Positions 17,087-25,385 of a stretch of 58,579 nucleotides of DNA are shown here, piece by piece. Both the position numbers and the translations under genes were made by a program. Within the stretch, counting starts at the first letter, position 1, and each line of letters starts with the position of its first letter. This stretch comes from Gammaproteobacteria bacterium (lineage in GTDB: Bacteria > Pseudomonadota > Gammaproteobacteria > Chromatiales > Chromatiaceae). The DNA lies in assembly GCA_009928645.1 (NCBI GenBank), contig SACH01000011.1, positions 1-58,579 of the forward strand, in the 5' to 3' direction. Below the pieces are notes generated by a model. It did no database searches. It was not told the origin of the DNA and saw nothing but the letters and a program-made list of their open reading frames with translations.

Positions 17087-18031
17087 CTACTCGATGTCCT
17101 TGACCAGGGTTTCAGCGTAGAACTCGACGTAATTACGGTAATCCGCCGGACTGGAGGCGACGAAACCATAAGGGGGCTTCTGACCGATGACCTGGGCCGT
17201 GGCCTCCAAGACCTTGGCGCCTTCGGAATCCTCGTTCATTCCGGAGATGGTGTCCCGCACGGCGCTGACCACTTCTGGTGGCACCCGGGTATGGGCGGAG
17301 ATGGGCAAATTGTTGTAGGCCACCGACTCCCACAGCACCCGATAGCTCAACCTCTCCCGATTGGCGAAGGCCTTCATCACCTGACTGTTGACCCCGGCGG
17401 CGATGACCCTGCCCGCCTTCAATTGACCCATGATGCCCTCCTGGTTGCCACCGAAGACCGGGGTGACCTGGATGCCCTCCCGCAGCAGTTGGTCCATGGG
17501 CACGGCGTAGCCGACGAAGGCCGCCAGGGAGGGGAAACCCACCTCCTTACCCGCGAGGTCCTTGAGGCTCTGGATGGGCGCATCCGCGAGGGTGACAATC
17601 TGACCGCGGATGGCCTCGTCCCGGGGTCGCAGGATCACCTGGTAATTGGCCTGGGCCATCTTCGGCAGAAAGATGGTATTGGAATAGACGAAATCGTACT
17701 CGCCCCGGGCGGTAGCCTCGTTGGATTCCGGGGCGGTGCGCGCCAGCTTGAGGGTAAAATCCGCCCCGGTCCTGGCCTTGACATAGTCCAAGATAGGATT
17801 CCAGTACTGAGCGCTGAGGACGGCGCTCCGCTGGGAGAGGACACCAAAGGTGTAGGGCTCGGCGGCCTGGGGTCCCGCCCGGAAGGACAGGACCAGTGGG
17901 GACAAGAACAGGACCAGAAGACGGGTAAGACGGCTAAGACGCTTGAGACAGGTAACCCTGGTAAACCTGGGGCGCCCACCTGGGCTGCGGTGAAGGAGTT
18001 TGATCATAGGTTTCATGGGGGTCATGGTCAT
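17087..18031 (-). CDS. PhnD-type periplasmic binding protein
   Basis: The protein has 314 residues. It has a long, basic N-region, a hydrophobic h-region (LTRLLVLFLSPLVLSF, about 35-50) and a likely cleavage site near PQAAEP. The mature part follows the phosphate/phosphonate binding-protein pattern: YTFGVLSQRSAVLSAQYWNPILDYV, GEYDFVYSNTIFLP, DLAGKEVGFPSLAAFVGYAVP, GVNSQVMKAF and a late NLPISAHTRVPPEVV. No ABC permease or ATPase lies nearby. The downstream gene is a membrane hybrid kinase, so a ligand-sensing role is more likely than uptake. Four ATG codons lie in the first nine residues and no clear Shine-Dalgarno is seen, so the exact start is open (alternative at residue 9). Confidence 0.85.
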   Translation of the reverse strand: MTMTPMKPMIKLLHRSPGGRPRFTRVTCLKRLSRLTRLLVLFLSPLVLSFRAGPQAAEPYTFGVLSQRSAVLSAQYWNPILDYVKARTGADFTLKLARTAPESNEATARGEYDFVYSNTIFLPKMAQANYQVILRPRDEAIRGQIVTLADAPIQSLKDLAGKEVGFPSLAAFVGYAVPMDQLLREGIQVTPVFGGNQEGIMGQLKAGRVIAAGVNSQVMKAFANRERLSYRVLWESVAYNNLPISAHTRVPPEVVSAVRDTISGMNEDSEGAKVLEATAQVIGQKPPYGFVASSPADYRNYVEFYAETLVKDIE

Positions 18032-18228
18032 GGCGGTGATTCAGGCCTGCCCCGGCGGTTGAGGGGGCGACTAAGAGGCAGGCGGGGCGGGCGGTTAAGC
18101 GGTTGTGAGAGGGGACCGCGCCGCAACCACTTCCGACGCACTCTCTCTGTAAACTCAGTGGTCAGGATTCCACCTGGAGAGCATCCATTACCGTCTACGG
18201 GAGGCCCTCTCAGCCCCCGGAAGAGCGG

Positions 18229-18744
18229 CTAGGCGGCGGACGGCGCGGGCGGGCTAGTGGCGTCGGAAGAAACCGGGGTCGCCTTGGCCGCGGCCAGTTG
18301 GGCCCGGAGCTGGTTGATTTCGGCCTTGAGCCTGGACAATTCCCGCTCGCGGTCCCGCAGCAGGACATGGGTGCGCACGCGCTGACGCAACACCTGGGGA
18401 TTGACCGGTTTGTGGATGAAGTCCGTCGCGTCCGCCACCAGGGCCAGCATGGCGCTCATTTCATCCTCGAGGTCGTTACTGGCGGTGATCAGGATGACCG
18501 GGATGTCGCGGGTGCGGGGCTCGGCCTTGAGCTGGCGACAGACCTCGTAGCCATCCATGTCGGGCATCACCACATCGAGGAGGATCAGGTCCGGCAGCTC
18601 GCCCGTGGCCAGTTTGGTCAGGGCCTGTTTACCGGAGAGGGCAAATTCGGCGGCGAATTCCGGGGCCAAGCCTCGGGCTATGATCTGGATGCTGTCCGCC
18701 CTGTCGTCCACGATCAGGATGCGGGGCTTGGTGCTATCGGACAT
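18229..18744 (-). CDS. Single-domain response regulator with C-terminal coiled coil
   Basis: The protein has 171 residues from ATG 18744; the longer open frame upstream is not supported. The REC domain spans about 7-125, with acidic pair D13-D14, phosphoacceptor D57 (LILLDVVMPDMDG), Thr in VILITAS and Lys in FIHKP. The rest is a charged heptad-like helix (RDRERELSRLKAEINQLRA) and a Ser/Ala/Pro tail. It has no DNA-binding or enzymatic output domain, so it probably acts by protein contact, as other REC-coiled-coil proteins do. It is the first gene of a minus-strand run with the PhnD-like protein and the two hybrid kinases, which are likely partners. Confidence 0.88.
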   Translation of the reverse strand: MSDSTKPRILIVDDRADSIQIIARGLAPEFAAEFALSGKQALTKLATGELPDLILLDVVMPDMDGYEVCRQLKAEPRTRDIPVILITASNDLEDEMSAMLALVADATDFIHKPVNPQVLRQRVRTHVLLRDRERELSRLKAEINQLRAQLAAAKATPVSSDATSPPAPSAA

Positions 18745-18808
18745 GGGGATCTCATCAGAGCGGTTGAGGTGAGGGGGGGGGGAAGAATAGGCGATTGATC
18801 CGCGACGG

Positions 18809-20740
18809 TCATCCCCCCGCGCCACCAGCCGCACAACCTCCCGGCAGATTGCGTTGTAGCCATAGTTCCAACAAGGCCAGGTGCCACAGCTTGTTGCCCC
18901 GGATGCGGGTATGGTGCATGTCCGGGGCGGCGAGGAGCTGGTCGACGTAGGCCCGCTGGTAGAGGCCCCGCTCGCGGCAGGCCTGGGAGTTGACCAGGTC
19001 GCGCATCAGGGTCAGGAAATCGCCGCGGACGTACTTGAGGGCCGGCATGGGGAAGTAGCCCTTGGGCCGGTCGATGACGGCATCCGGCAGCAGGCCGCGG
19101 GCCAGGGCCTTGAGGGGGTACTTGCCCCCTTCGCGCAGCCGGATCGCCGCTGGGCAGCTTGTGGCCAGTTCCACGAGCTGGTGGTCGAGGAAGGGCACCC
19201 GCGCCTCCAGGCCCCAGGCCATGGTCATGTTGTCCACCCGCTTGACCGGGTCGTCGACGATGAGGGTGCTGACATCCAGGCGCAGTACGGCGTCCACCAG
19301 TTCCGTGGCGCCGGTCCGGTCGAGGAGGTCGGCGACCAGCAGGCCGGTGTGATCTGGCCCGGCGTAGGCCGGGGTGACCAGGCGCAGGAATTCGTCATGG
19401 TCCCGGTCGAAATAGTGGCGACTGAAGGTGGCGAGCCAGGCGTCCTGACCCGCCCCCGTCGCCAAAGTTGTCAACAGGGCCCCGCCTCCTCCCTCTGGCG
19501 AAGAGCGGCCGGGTCCTGACTCATCGGGATGGCCCCCCCTATCGCCCTGCCCCACCCGCTGATCGGCATGCCCGCCCGTCGCAGCCAGTTGCGGGTACCA
19601 GAAATAGCCACCGAAGACCTCGTCGGCCCCCTGGCCGGACTGGACCACCTTGATCTCCCGGGACACCTGCTCGCCGAGCAGATAGAAGGCGACGGCGTCC
19701 TGACCGAACATGGGCTCGGTCATGGCATCCACCGCCTCTGGCAGCCGGCGCAGGACCTCGCTATTGGGGACGTGGAACCGGCTGTGCCGGGTGCCATAGC
19801 GCGCCACCACCTGGTCCGAGTACTCGAACTCGCTGCCGGCCTCCTCCGGGGTGTCCTCGAAGCCCACCGAGAAGGTGCGGATCTCGCGCTGGCCCAGCTC
19901 CGCCAGCAGGGCCACCAGCAGGCTGGAGTCCAGGCCGCCGGAGAGCAGCACCCCCACGGGCACGTCCGCCACCTCCTCGCGCTTGCGCACCGCTTCCCGC
20001 AGGGCGGCGCCGGTGGCCTCCACCCAGTCAGCGGGACTGAGGCTTGTGTCCGGGCGGATGCCGGCCAGGCTCCAGTAGGGGCGCTCGGTGATGGTGCCGT
20101 CGGCCGCGAGGCGCAGCCAGTGGGCCGGGGCCAGTTTGCGCACGCCGGCAAGGATGGTGCGCGGCGCCGGCACCACGGCATGGAGGCTGAAGAGGTGATG
20201 GAGGGCGATGGGGTCGATGGCGGTGTCCACTCCCCCCGCGGCCAGCAGGGCCTGGGTGCTGGAGGCGAAACGCAGGCGCCGGTGGTCGCGGGTCCAGTAG
20301 AGAGGCTTGACGCCAAAGCGGTCGCGGGCCAGAAACAGGACCCGGCGGTTCATGTCCCACAGGCCGAAGGCGAACATGCCGTGCAGGCGCTCGACGCAGC
20401 CCTCGCCCCAGGCGTGCCAGGCCTTGAGGATGACCTCGGTGTCGCCGGTGGAGAAGAAGCGGTAGCCCTTAGCCGCCAGTTCCTGGCGCAATTCGCGGTA
20501 GTTGTAGATGGCGCCGTTGAAGACCAGGGCCAGGCCCAGGTCCGGATCGACCATCGGCTGATTGGCGCGGATGGACAGGTCGATGATGCTCAGCCGCCGG
20601 TGGCCCAGGCCCAGGCTGCCGTCGCTCCATGAGCCGCCGTGATCCGGGCCGCGCCGCCGGATCTGGTCCATCATCCGCTCGATCGCCCCCAGGTCCGCCG
20701 GGGCGCCGTCGAAGCGCCTCTCTCCGCAGATTCCGCACAT
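18809..20740 (-). CDS. AsnB-family glutamine amidotransferase, N-acetylglutaminylglutamine amidotransferase-like
   Basis: The protein has 643 residues. The N-terminal class II glutaminase domain starts at catalytic Cys2 (MCGICGERRFDG) and shows HRRLSIIDLS and VFNGAIYNYRELR. The synthetase domain has the ATP-binding SGGLDSS motif at about 262-268 and QSGQGADEVFGGYFWYP near 375. The opening and the order of motifs resemble the enzyme that makes N-acetylglutaminylglutamine amide, an osmoprotectant, more than housekeeping AsnB. The synthetase partner normally found beside it is absent here, so the substrate is uncertain. After FGGYFWYPQLA there is an extra stretch of about 45 residues, rich in Gly, Asp and Arg (about 19455-19598), before the conserved FDRDHDEF. 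The 3' end lies 64 bp before the response regulator start. Confidence 0.85.
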   Translation of the reverse strand: MCGICGERRFDGAPADLGAIERMMDQIRRRGPDHGGSWSDGSLGLGHRRLSIIDLSIRANQPMVDPDLGLALVFNGAIYNYRELRQELAAKGYRFFSTGDTEVILKAWHAWGEGCVERLHGMFAFGLWDMNRRVLFLARDRFGVKPLYWTRDHRRLRFASSTQALLAAGGVDTAIDPIALHHLFSLHAVVPAPRTILAGVRKLAPAHWLRLAADGTITERPYWSLAGIRPDTSLSPADWVEATGAALREAVRKREEVADVPVGVLLSGGLDSSLLVALLAELGQREIRTFSVGFEDTPEEAGSEFEYSDQVVARYGTRHSRFHVPNSEVLRRLPEAVDAMTEPMFGQDAVAFYLLGEQVSREIKVVQSGQGADEVFGGYFWYPQLAATGGHADQRVGQGDRGGHPDESGPGRSSPEGGGGALLTTLATGAGQDAWLATFSRHYFDRDHDEFLRLVTPAYAGPDHTGLLVADLLDRTGATELVDAVLRLDVSTLIVDDPVKRVDNMTMAWGLEARVPFLDHQLVELATSCPAAIRLREGGKYPLKALARGLLPDAVIDRPKGYFPMPALKYVRGDFLTLMRDLVNSQACRERGLYQRAYVDQLLAAPDMHHTRIRGNKLWHLALLELWLQRNLPGGCAAGGAGG

Positions 20741-20795
20741 GGCTTACCGCTCCCCGGTCAAGAAAACATCATTGGGTAATTGTCGGCTTTTTCCG

Positions 20796-20895
20796 GGTCG
20801 GCTGGTGCCTGGCGGGGGACGCCGTGAATCCATCCATGGAGGCTTGGCAACCGCATCCATGCGGTTGACACCCCCGCCAGGCACCAGCCGACCCT
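20796..20895. repeat. 100-bp perfect inverted repeat with nested hairpin
   Basis: Arms 20796-20819 and 20872-20895 are perfect 24-bp complements. The 52-bp loop contains a second perfect hairpin (CAACCGCAT-cc-ATGCGGTTG) and a CCATCCATGG palindrome, so a cloverleaf-like fold is possible. It lies between the 2OG oxygenase stop and the amidotransferase start, both on the minus strand. It may act as a terminator or be a REP/MITE-like mobile palindrome; there is no T tract. Confidence 0.75.
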
Positions 20896-20937
20896 CCCTC
20901 AGGGCACCTAAAAATCAAATCCCTCAGTTAGCTAGCT

Positions 20938-23190
20938 TCATCGAGCCAGTTGCTCGCGCCGGCTGAGGTCCTGCTCCCGCTGAAGGACCCGGCGTTGAAA
21001 GCTGGCCTGGTTTTTGGTGCAGACGAGGGTGTAGGGCCGGCCGCGCTTGTTGGTCGCCAGGTCAAGGTCACACTGGGCACGCTGGATGGAATGGGCGACA
21101 TGCTGGCGGTCCACCTCATTGGCCTTGAACTGCCACGTTGGCTCGTCCGGGGCCACCAGGAACCGGCTCAAGGCGCGGCAGTGGGCGCAGGTACAGGCGA
21201 TGGACCCGCTGCGCGTCCAGTCCGGCGGCGGTTCCAGGGGCAGGGCGATGCACGCCTCCAGGTGCGCCAGCACCGCCGCCCGCAAGACCTGGACCGCGGG
21301 GGCTTCGGTCTCCCCGCCGGTGGCGTTGAGCAGCACGGCCGTCGGGACCAGCACGTGGTCCAGGTCGTACAGGGCGGGCAGGGCCAGGAAGAACGCCACC
21401 GCCTGGTCGGCCAGAGCGGCATCGATGACCCCTAGGACGGTGATCAGCTCGGCGAGCTGCAGGGGCGTCAGCGGTTCCGGAACCTTGGTGTAGTCGTAGG
21501 GCGTGGTCGGACTGGCGGCGCGGCCATCGGGCAAACCCTGCAACAACAGCCGGGCGGGCGCCGGCAAAAGGGGCAAGGCGATTGCGCCCTCCGCCGCGCA
21601 GCGGGTAAGCAGATTGGCGCAGGCCCCCGGCCGCCGGGCGGCATGGGCGCCGATGATCTGGCCGATCAGCCCGGCCGCGGCCTCGGGGGGAAGGCGACCG
21701 CAGAGGGCGGTCAGGGCCGGGTTATCCTCCTCCCCATAAGCGCCACCCGCCACGCGCTCGGTGGTGAACTCGGCGGCGCCCTCCACGTCTCCCAGCCGCA
21801 GCAGGGCGTCAAGCAGGTCCGCCGACTGCCCCCCGCTACTGGGCTGCCGGCTGCGCCAGGTGTCCTGGGGCCACTGGGCGCGGATGGCGCTGGCCAGGCG
21901 CTGGGCCTCCCGCCAACCGGCGTCACCGGCGTGGGCGCCGGCCGCCTCCCAGCGCTGGACCAGGTCGCGCAGCGCCGGGAGGCTGACCCCCAGGCCACCG
22001 GCGGCCAGGACGGCGCCCCGCCGCTCGATGGGCCAGAGGACGAAGGCGGCGCGCTGGTAGAACCGCTCGAAGGAGGCCCCTTCGTTGCCGGTGGCCTCGG
22101 AAAATTCCACCTCGGCCTCCTCCAGGTCGTCCAGGGCCTCGGCCGGCGAGAGCTCCTCCGCGACGAAAGGCAACTCGGCCATGCCGCTCTGGCCGCCGTC
22201 CGGCAGCCGCCAGTCATGGATGGTCCAGGCGCTGTCGGTGACCTCACCGATCTCCATCTCCGGGTCGCGCCAGCGACCGCCGCCGGTGTATTCGGCCCAA
22301 CCGGACTCGGAGACGCTGATCAGGGCCAGATAGAGGTCGCACTCCGCCGCCTTGGCCGCCGGGATCAGCACCTGGGCCGCCGCCGCGTCCTTGCCCTTGA
22401 GGGCCGCGAAGCCGATCTCGGCCTCGGTGTAGGCGTGCTCCAGGGGATAGACCAGCTTGTCGGGCGCGGCGCCGGAGCGGTCCCAGTCGGTCAGCAGACG
22501 GACCAGATTCGCCTGCTGCTCGCCATAATCCGGGGCCTGGGGCAGCGGGCCCTCGCCGACGCGGATCAGGTTGTAGATCAGCGCCAGCCGGTACCCGGAG
22601 GCGATGGGCAGCACCTCGTGCCGGCAGTCGGCGTAGAAGGCGGCGAAGGCCGCCTCGGAGGGCTCGTCCCGGTTCAGATCGACGCGCACCTCCTCGCCGC
22701 GGTGGCGGATGATCAGTTCGCCGCCGCTGTAGTCACAAGGCAGGACCACTACCAGGGTGGCGAACATGCCCGGAGCCTTTTCGGTATCGCGATGGGGGAC
22801 GAAAAAGCTGCCGGTGTCGTAGATCAGCAGCTTGTAAAGCTGGGCCTCGACGGCCCCCGCCACCGCCAGGCCCACCCGCACCCGCTCGACCACCCCGGCG
22901 AGGTCATCCGCCCATTTCCGGCCGGTCAGCTTCACCTTGGCGGCATCCACCTGCCAGGTGCGGCGCACGCTGGTATCGACCAGGGTCTCGCTGCCCCGAC
23001 CGTAGGGCGCCTGCTCGGCCCCCGCCACCAGGGCCTCGGCCTGTGCCGGCAGCAGGGGCAGGGCGATGGGCCCGACCCCTTCCACCTCCAGCCGTGGGGG
23101 ATGGATGTCGAAGGAACCGGCGACATGAAAACCGCCGGGGCGTTGCACGCTGGCCAGGACATCGGCGAAGGCTTGGGGAAAGTCGGTCAT
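20938..23190 (-). CDS. Large 2OG-Fe(II) oxygenase-family protein
   Basis: The protein has 750 residues from ATG 23190. About residues 85-230 form a prolyl-4-hydroxylase-like double-stranded beta helix. LLIYDTGSFFVPHRDTEK supplies the HxD iron ligands, and CRHEVLPIASGYRLALIYNL supplies the distal His and a 2OG-binding Arg-like residue. The C-terminal 500 residues are mostly helical and repeat-like, with no motif I recognise. Near the end is CTCAHCRALSRFL, a possible metal site, followed by a basic segment. The reaction is probably hydroxylation of a protein or nucleic-acid target, but this is not shown. No Shine-Dalgarno is obvious. The gene stands alone, bounded by the 100-bp inverted repeat downstream and a 604-bp gap upstream. 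Confidence 0.8.
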   Translation of the reverse strand: MTDFPQAFADVLASVQRPGGFHVAGSFDIHPPRLEVEGVGPIALPLLPAQAEALVAGAEQAPYGRGSETLVDTSVRRTWQVDAAKVKLTGRKWADDLAGVVERVRVGLAVAGAVEAQLYKLLIYDTGSFFVPHRDTEKAPGMFATLVVVLPCDYSGGELIIRHRGEEVRVDLNRDEPSEAAFAAFYADCRHEVLPIASGYRLALIYNLIRVGEGPLPQAPDYGEQQANLVRLLTDWDRSGAAPDKLVYPLEHAYTEAEIGFAALKGKDAAAAQVLIPAAKAAECDLYLALISVSESGWAEYTGGGRWRDPEMEIGEVTDSAWTIHDWRLPDGGQSGMAELPFVAEELSPAEALDDLEEAEVEFSEATGNEGASFERFYQRAAFVLWPIERRGAVLAAGGLGVSLPALRDLVQRWEAAGAHAGDAGWREAQRLASAIRAQWPQDTWRSRQPSSGGQSADLLDALLRLGDVEGAAEFTTERVAGGAYGEEDNPALTALCGRLPPEAAAGLIGQIIGAHAARRPGACANLLTRCAAEGAIALPLLPAPARLLLQGLPDGRAASPTTPYDYTKVPEPLTPLQLAELITVLGVIDAALADQAVAFFLALPALYDLDHVLVPTAVLLNATGGETEAPAVQVLRAAVLAHLEACIALPLEPPPDWTRSGSIACTCAHCRALSRFLVAPDEPTWQFKANEVDRQHVAHSIQRAQCDLDLATNKRGRPYTLVCTKNQASFQRRVLQREQDLSRREQLAR

Positions 23191-23794
23191 AAGCGTGGTT
23201 GAAGCTAGGGTGGCGTGGTGGAAGCGTAACGGGGGAGCATGAAGGTCTTGGGGTCTTAGAGGCTGCCTTAAAACCCCAGGGGTTGCGGCTGGCTTTAAGA
23301 AGACCATCTATATGTTTATAAATGACTTTAGTTGGCTGGAGACTGTCTGAAAAGGCAGTCTCTTAGGGGTCCAAGGGCTTTTAGGGGGTCATGGACATCA
23401 TGATCCGCTTCCCTCATGCCCATACTGTAACCGTTCACAACCTCTGCTGCCTGGGCTGGCATAGATAAGCCAAGCCGATGATTCTCTTGCTCCCTCCCCC
23501 CTGGTGGGGGAGGGTTGGGGAGAGGGGGGCTGAACGCATACCCCCTACTTTCAATCGCCGGGGGAAGCCGCGTCAAACTTGAGTGATGGTCGCTTCGGAT
23601 CTCACTGGCTTTCCCCGTTTCCGATGGCGCCCTCCCGCCGTGGGAGCGTCGAGACGGGTGGATGGGCGGAAAGGACTTTCTTGGCGGATGATGGACTCAC
23701 TTCCATTTGGGGCGATCCACCACCTCGAGGGCTCATTCAAGCAGCGAGGTACTTGGGATAGACTGAGGATCAGAATCAGAGGCGAGGATCAACG
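23191..23794. other. 604-bp intergenic region without a supported gene
   Basis: It contains a hairpin at 23339-23362 (GAGACTG/CAGTCTC) and a C-rich/G-rich stem-loop repeat at 23484-23530. Short open frames here lack ribosome sites and coding-like composition. Confidence 0.6.
23484..23530. repeat. C-rich/G-rich stem-loop repeat, copy A
   Basis: A C-rich arm (CTCCCTCCCCCCTGG) pairs with TGGGGGAGGG, followed by TTGGGGAGAGGGGGG. The reverse complement of the element at 26380-26430 aligns with it. Such hairpins are dispersed in many proteobacterial genomes. Confidence 0.6.
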
Positions 23795-24490
23795 ATGAAT
23801 ACGGAAACCTTGAAAGAAGCCATCCGGCGGGAATTGCCAGGGTTTGTCAAAACCGATCCGGAGTTTCGTGCCTACCTGCTGGATCTGATGCGGCCGGAAT
23901 TCGCCCCTCGCGCCGAAACCGACGACCGCTTCTATTCCATCCTCAACGAGTTACGCAGTGACCGTGAGGAGCAACATGGCAAGTGGGAAGAACAGAATCG
24001 CAAATGGGAGGCAAACCAGGCGGAACTGCAGCGGCTGCATGAAGAGATCATGGCCCAGAATGACAAGCTGGACCGCAGCATCGGTGGCCTGGGCGCGCGT
24101 TGGGGGCTGAAATCGGAAAGCGCCTTCCGCAACGCCCTCGCTGGCATCCTGGAGAAGCACTTTGGCGTCGAGGTGCTCAATATCAGCGAGTACGACGACC
24201 AGGGCGTGGTCTTTGGCCGCCCTGACCAGATTGAGCTGGACATCATCATCAAGAATGGCCTGCTACTGATCTGCGAACTCAAGTCGTCCATCGACAAGGC
24301 CGGCATGTACAGCTTCGAGCGCAAGGCGCGATTCTACGAGGAACGGCACCAGCGCAAGGCCGACCGCCTGATCGTCATCTCGCCCATGATCGACCTGCGG
24401 GCTTTGCCGGTGGCTCAGCGGCTGGGGATCGAGACCTTCAGTGACTCCCAGGATCTGGTCTGGCAGGAGACCGGCAGGCTCAGGCCATAG
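23795..24490 (+). CDS. DUF3782-like PD-(D/E)XK nuclease-fold protein
   Basis: The protein has 231 residues. The N-terminal third is followed by a charged coiled coil (REEQHGKWEEQNRKWEANQ, about 53-95). The C-terminal half has a PD-(D/E)XK core: GRPDQIELDIIIKNGLLLICELKSSI supplies an Asp and the ExK pair, and the following FERKARFYEERH and ADRLIVISPMID match the helices and strand that follow. This pattern belongs to the DUF3782/PDDEXK family of unknown function, often multicopy and found with unrelated neighbours. The gene appears monocistronic. Nuclease activity is possible but not established for the family. Confidence 0.75.
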   Translation: MNTETLKEAIRRELPGFVKTDPEFRAYLLDLMRPEFAPRAETDDRFYSILNELRSDREEQHGKWEEQNRKWEANQAELQRLHEEIMAQNDKLDRSIGGLGARWGLKSESAFRNALAGILEKHFGVEVLNISEYDDQGVVFGRPDQIELDIIIKNGLLLICELKSSIDKAGMYSFERKARFYEERHQRKADRLIVISPMIDLRALPVAQRLGIETFSDSQDLVWQETGRLRP

Positions 24491-24644
24491 CCCGAATCAG
24501 TGTCGGAGTCTGAACCGGATGCCAAGCTGGCGCTTGAGCTTTGGCTTGGACGAACCCATGTTGCCTCGGGTCCTTAGCAATAAAATTCTAGCTTTTGCCC
24601 CTATCAGGCGCGCTACCACCCCCATCTAACCAGGAGACAGCCAC

Positions 24645-25226
24645 ATGACCCATGAACTCCCCGCCCTGCCCTACGCCATGGATGCCCTGGCCCCCACCTT
24701 GTCCCAGGAGACCCTGGAGTACCACTACGGCAAGCATCACCAGGCCTACGTCACCAACCTGAATAACCTGATCCCGGGCACCGAGTTCGAGTCCATGAGC
24801 CTGGAGGACATCGTCATGAAGTCCTCCGGCGGCATCTTCAACAACGCCGCCCAGGTCTGGAACCACACCTTCTACTGGAACTGCCTGAGCCCCCAGGGCG
24901 GCGGCGCCCCCAGCGGTGCCCTGGCGGCGGCCATCGAGGCCAAGTTCGGCTCCTTCGAGGAGTTCAAGAAGCAGTTCAATCAGTCCGCCGCCACCAACTT
25001 TGGTTCCGGCTGGACCTGGCTGGTCAAGAACGCCGACGGCTCCCTGGAGATCTTCAACACCTCCAACGCCGGCACGCCCATGACCTCCGGCAAGCAGGCC
25101 CTGCTGACCCTGGACGTCTGGGAGCATGCCTATTACATTGACTACCGCAATATGCGGCCCAAGTACCTGGAGACCATGTGGAACATCGTCAACTGGGACT
25201 TCGTGGCCGCCAATTTCGCCGCCTGA
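24645..25226 (+). CDS. sodB: Iron superoxide dismutase
   Basis: The protein has 193 residues, normal length for cytosolic Fe-SOD. Metal ligands are visible: His27 in [10 protein letters not shown], His in WNHTFYW, and Asp/His in [14 protein letters not shown]. The Gln in [11 protein letters not shown] is typical of the iron form. It dismutates superoxide to O2 and H2O2. CAGGAGACAG precedes the ATG. An intrinsic terminator follows at 25256-25290, so it is a single-gene unit. Confidence 0.96.
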   Translation: MTHELPALPYAMDALAPTLSQETLEYHYGKHHQAYVTNLNNLIPGTEFESMSLEDIVMKSSGGIFNNAAQVWNHTFYWNCLSPQGGGAPSGALAAAIEAKFGSFEEFKKQFNQSAATNFGSGWTWLVKNADGSLEIFNTSNAGTPMTSGKQALLTLDVWEHAYYIDYRNMRPKYLETMWNIVNWDFVAANFAA

Positions 25227-25255
25227 TCGCGGTGATGTGATGGCTGACTGAAGCA

Positions 25256-25290
25256 AAAGGCTCGGACTGGTTCCGGGCCTTTACTTTTTA
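25256..25290 (+). terminator. Intrinsic terminator of sodB
   Basis: AAAGGCtCGG pairs with CCGgGCCTTT around a short loop and is followed by TACTTTTTA. It lies 30 bp past the stop codon. Confidence 0.75.
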
Positions 25291-25385
25291 CCGGACATCG
25301 ACCGCCTCGACGTCCCGACCCCTATCCGGCTCCTATACCCCAAAGGCCCAACTACCCACCTGGCCCATCCACCCTCGCGACAGGC

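Noticed and set aside
20796-20895. Integron attC site
   Set aside because: The nested palindrome lacks the GTTRRRY-type core sites and no integrase or cassette array is present.
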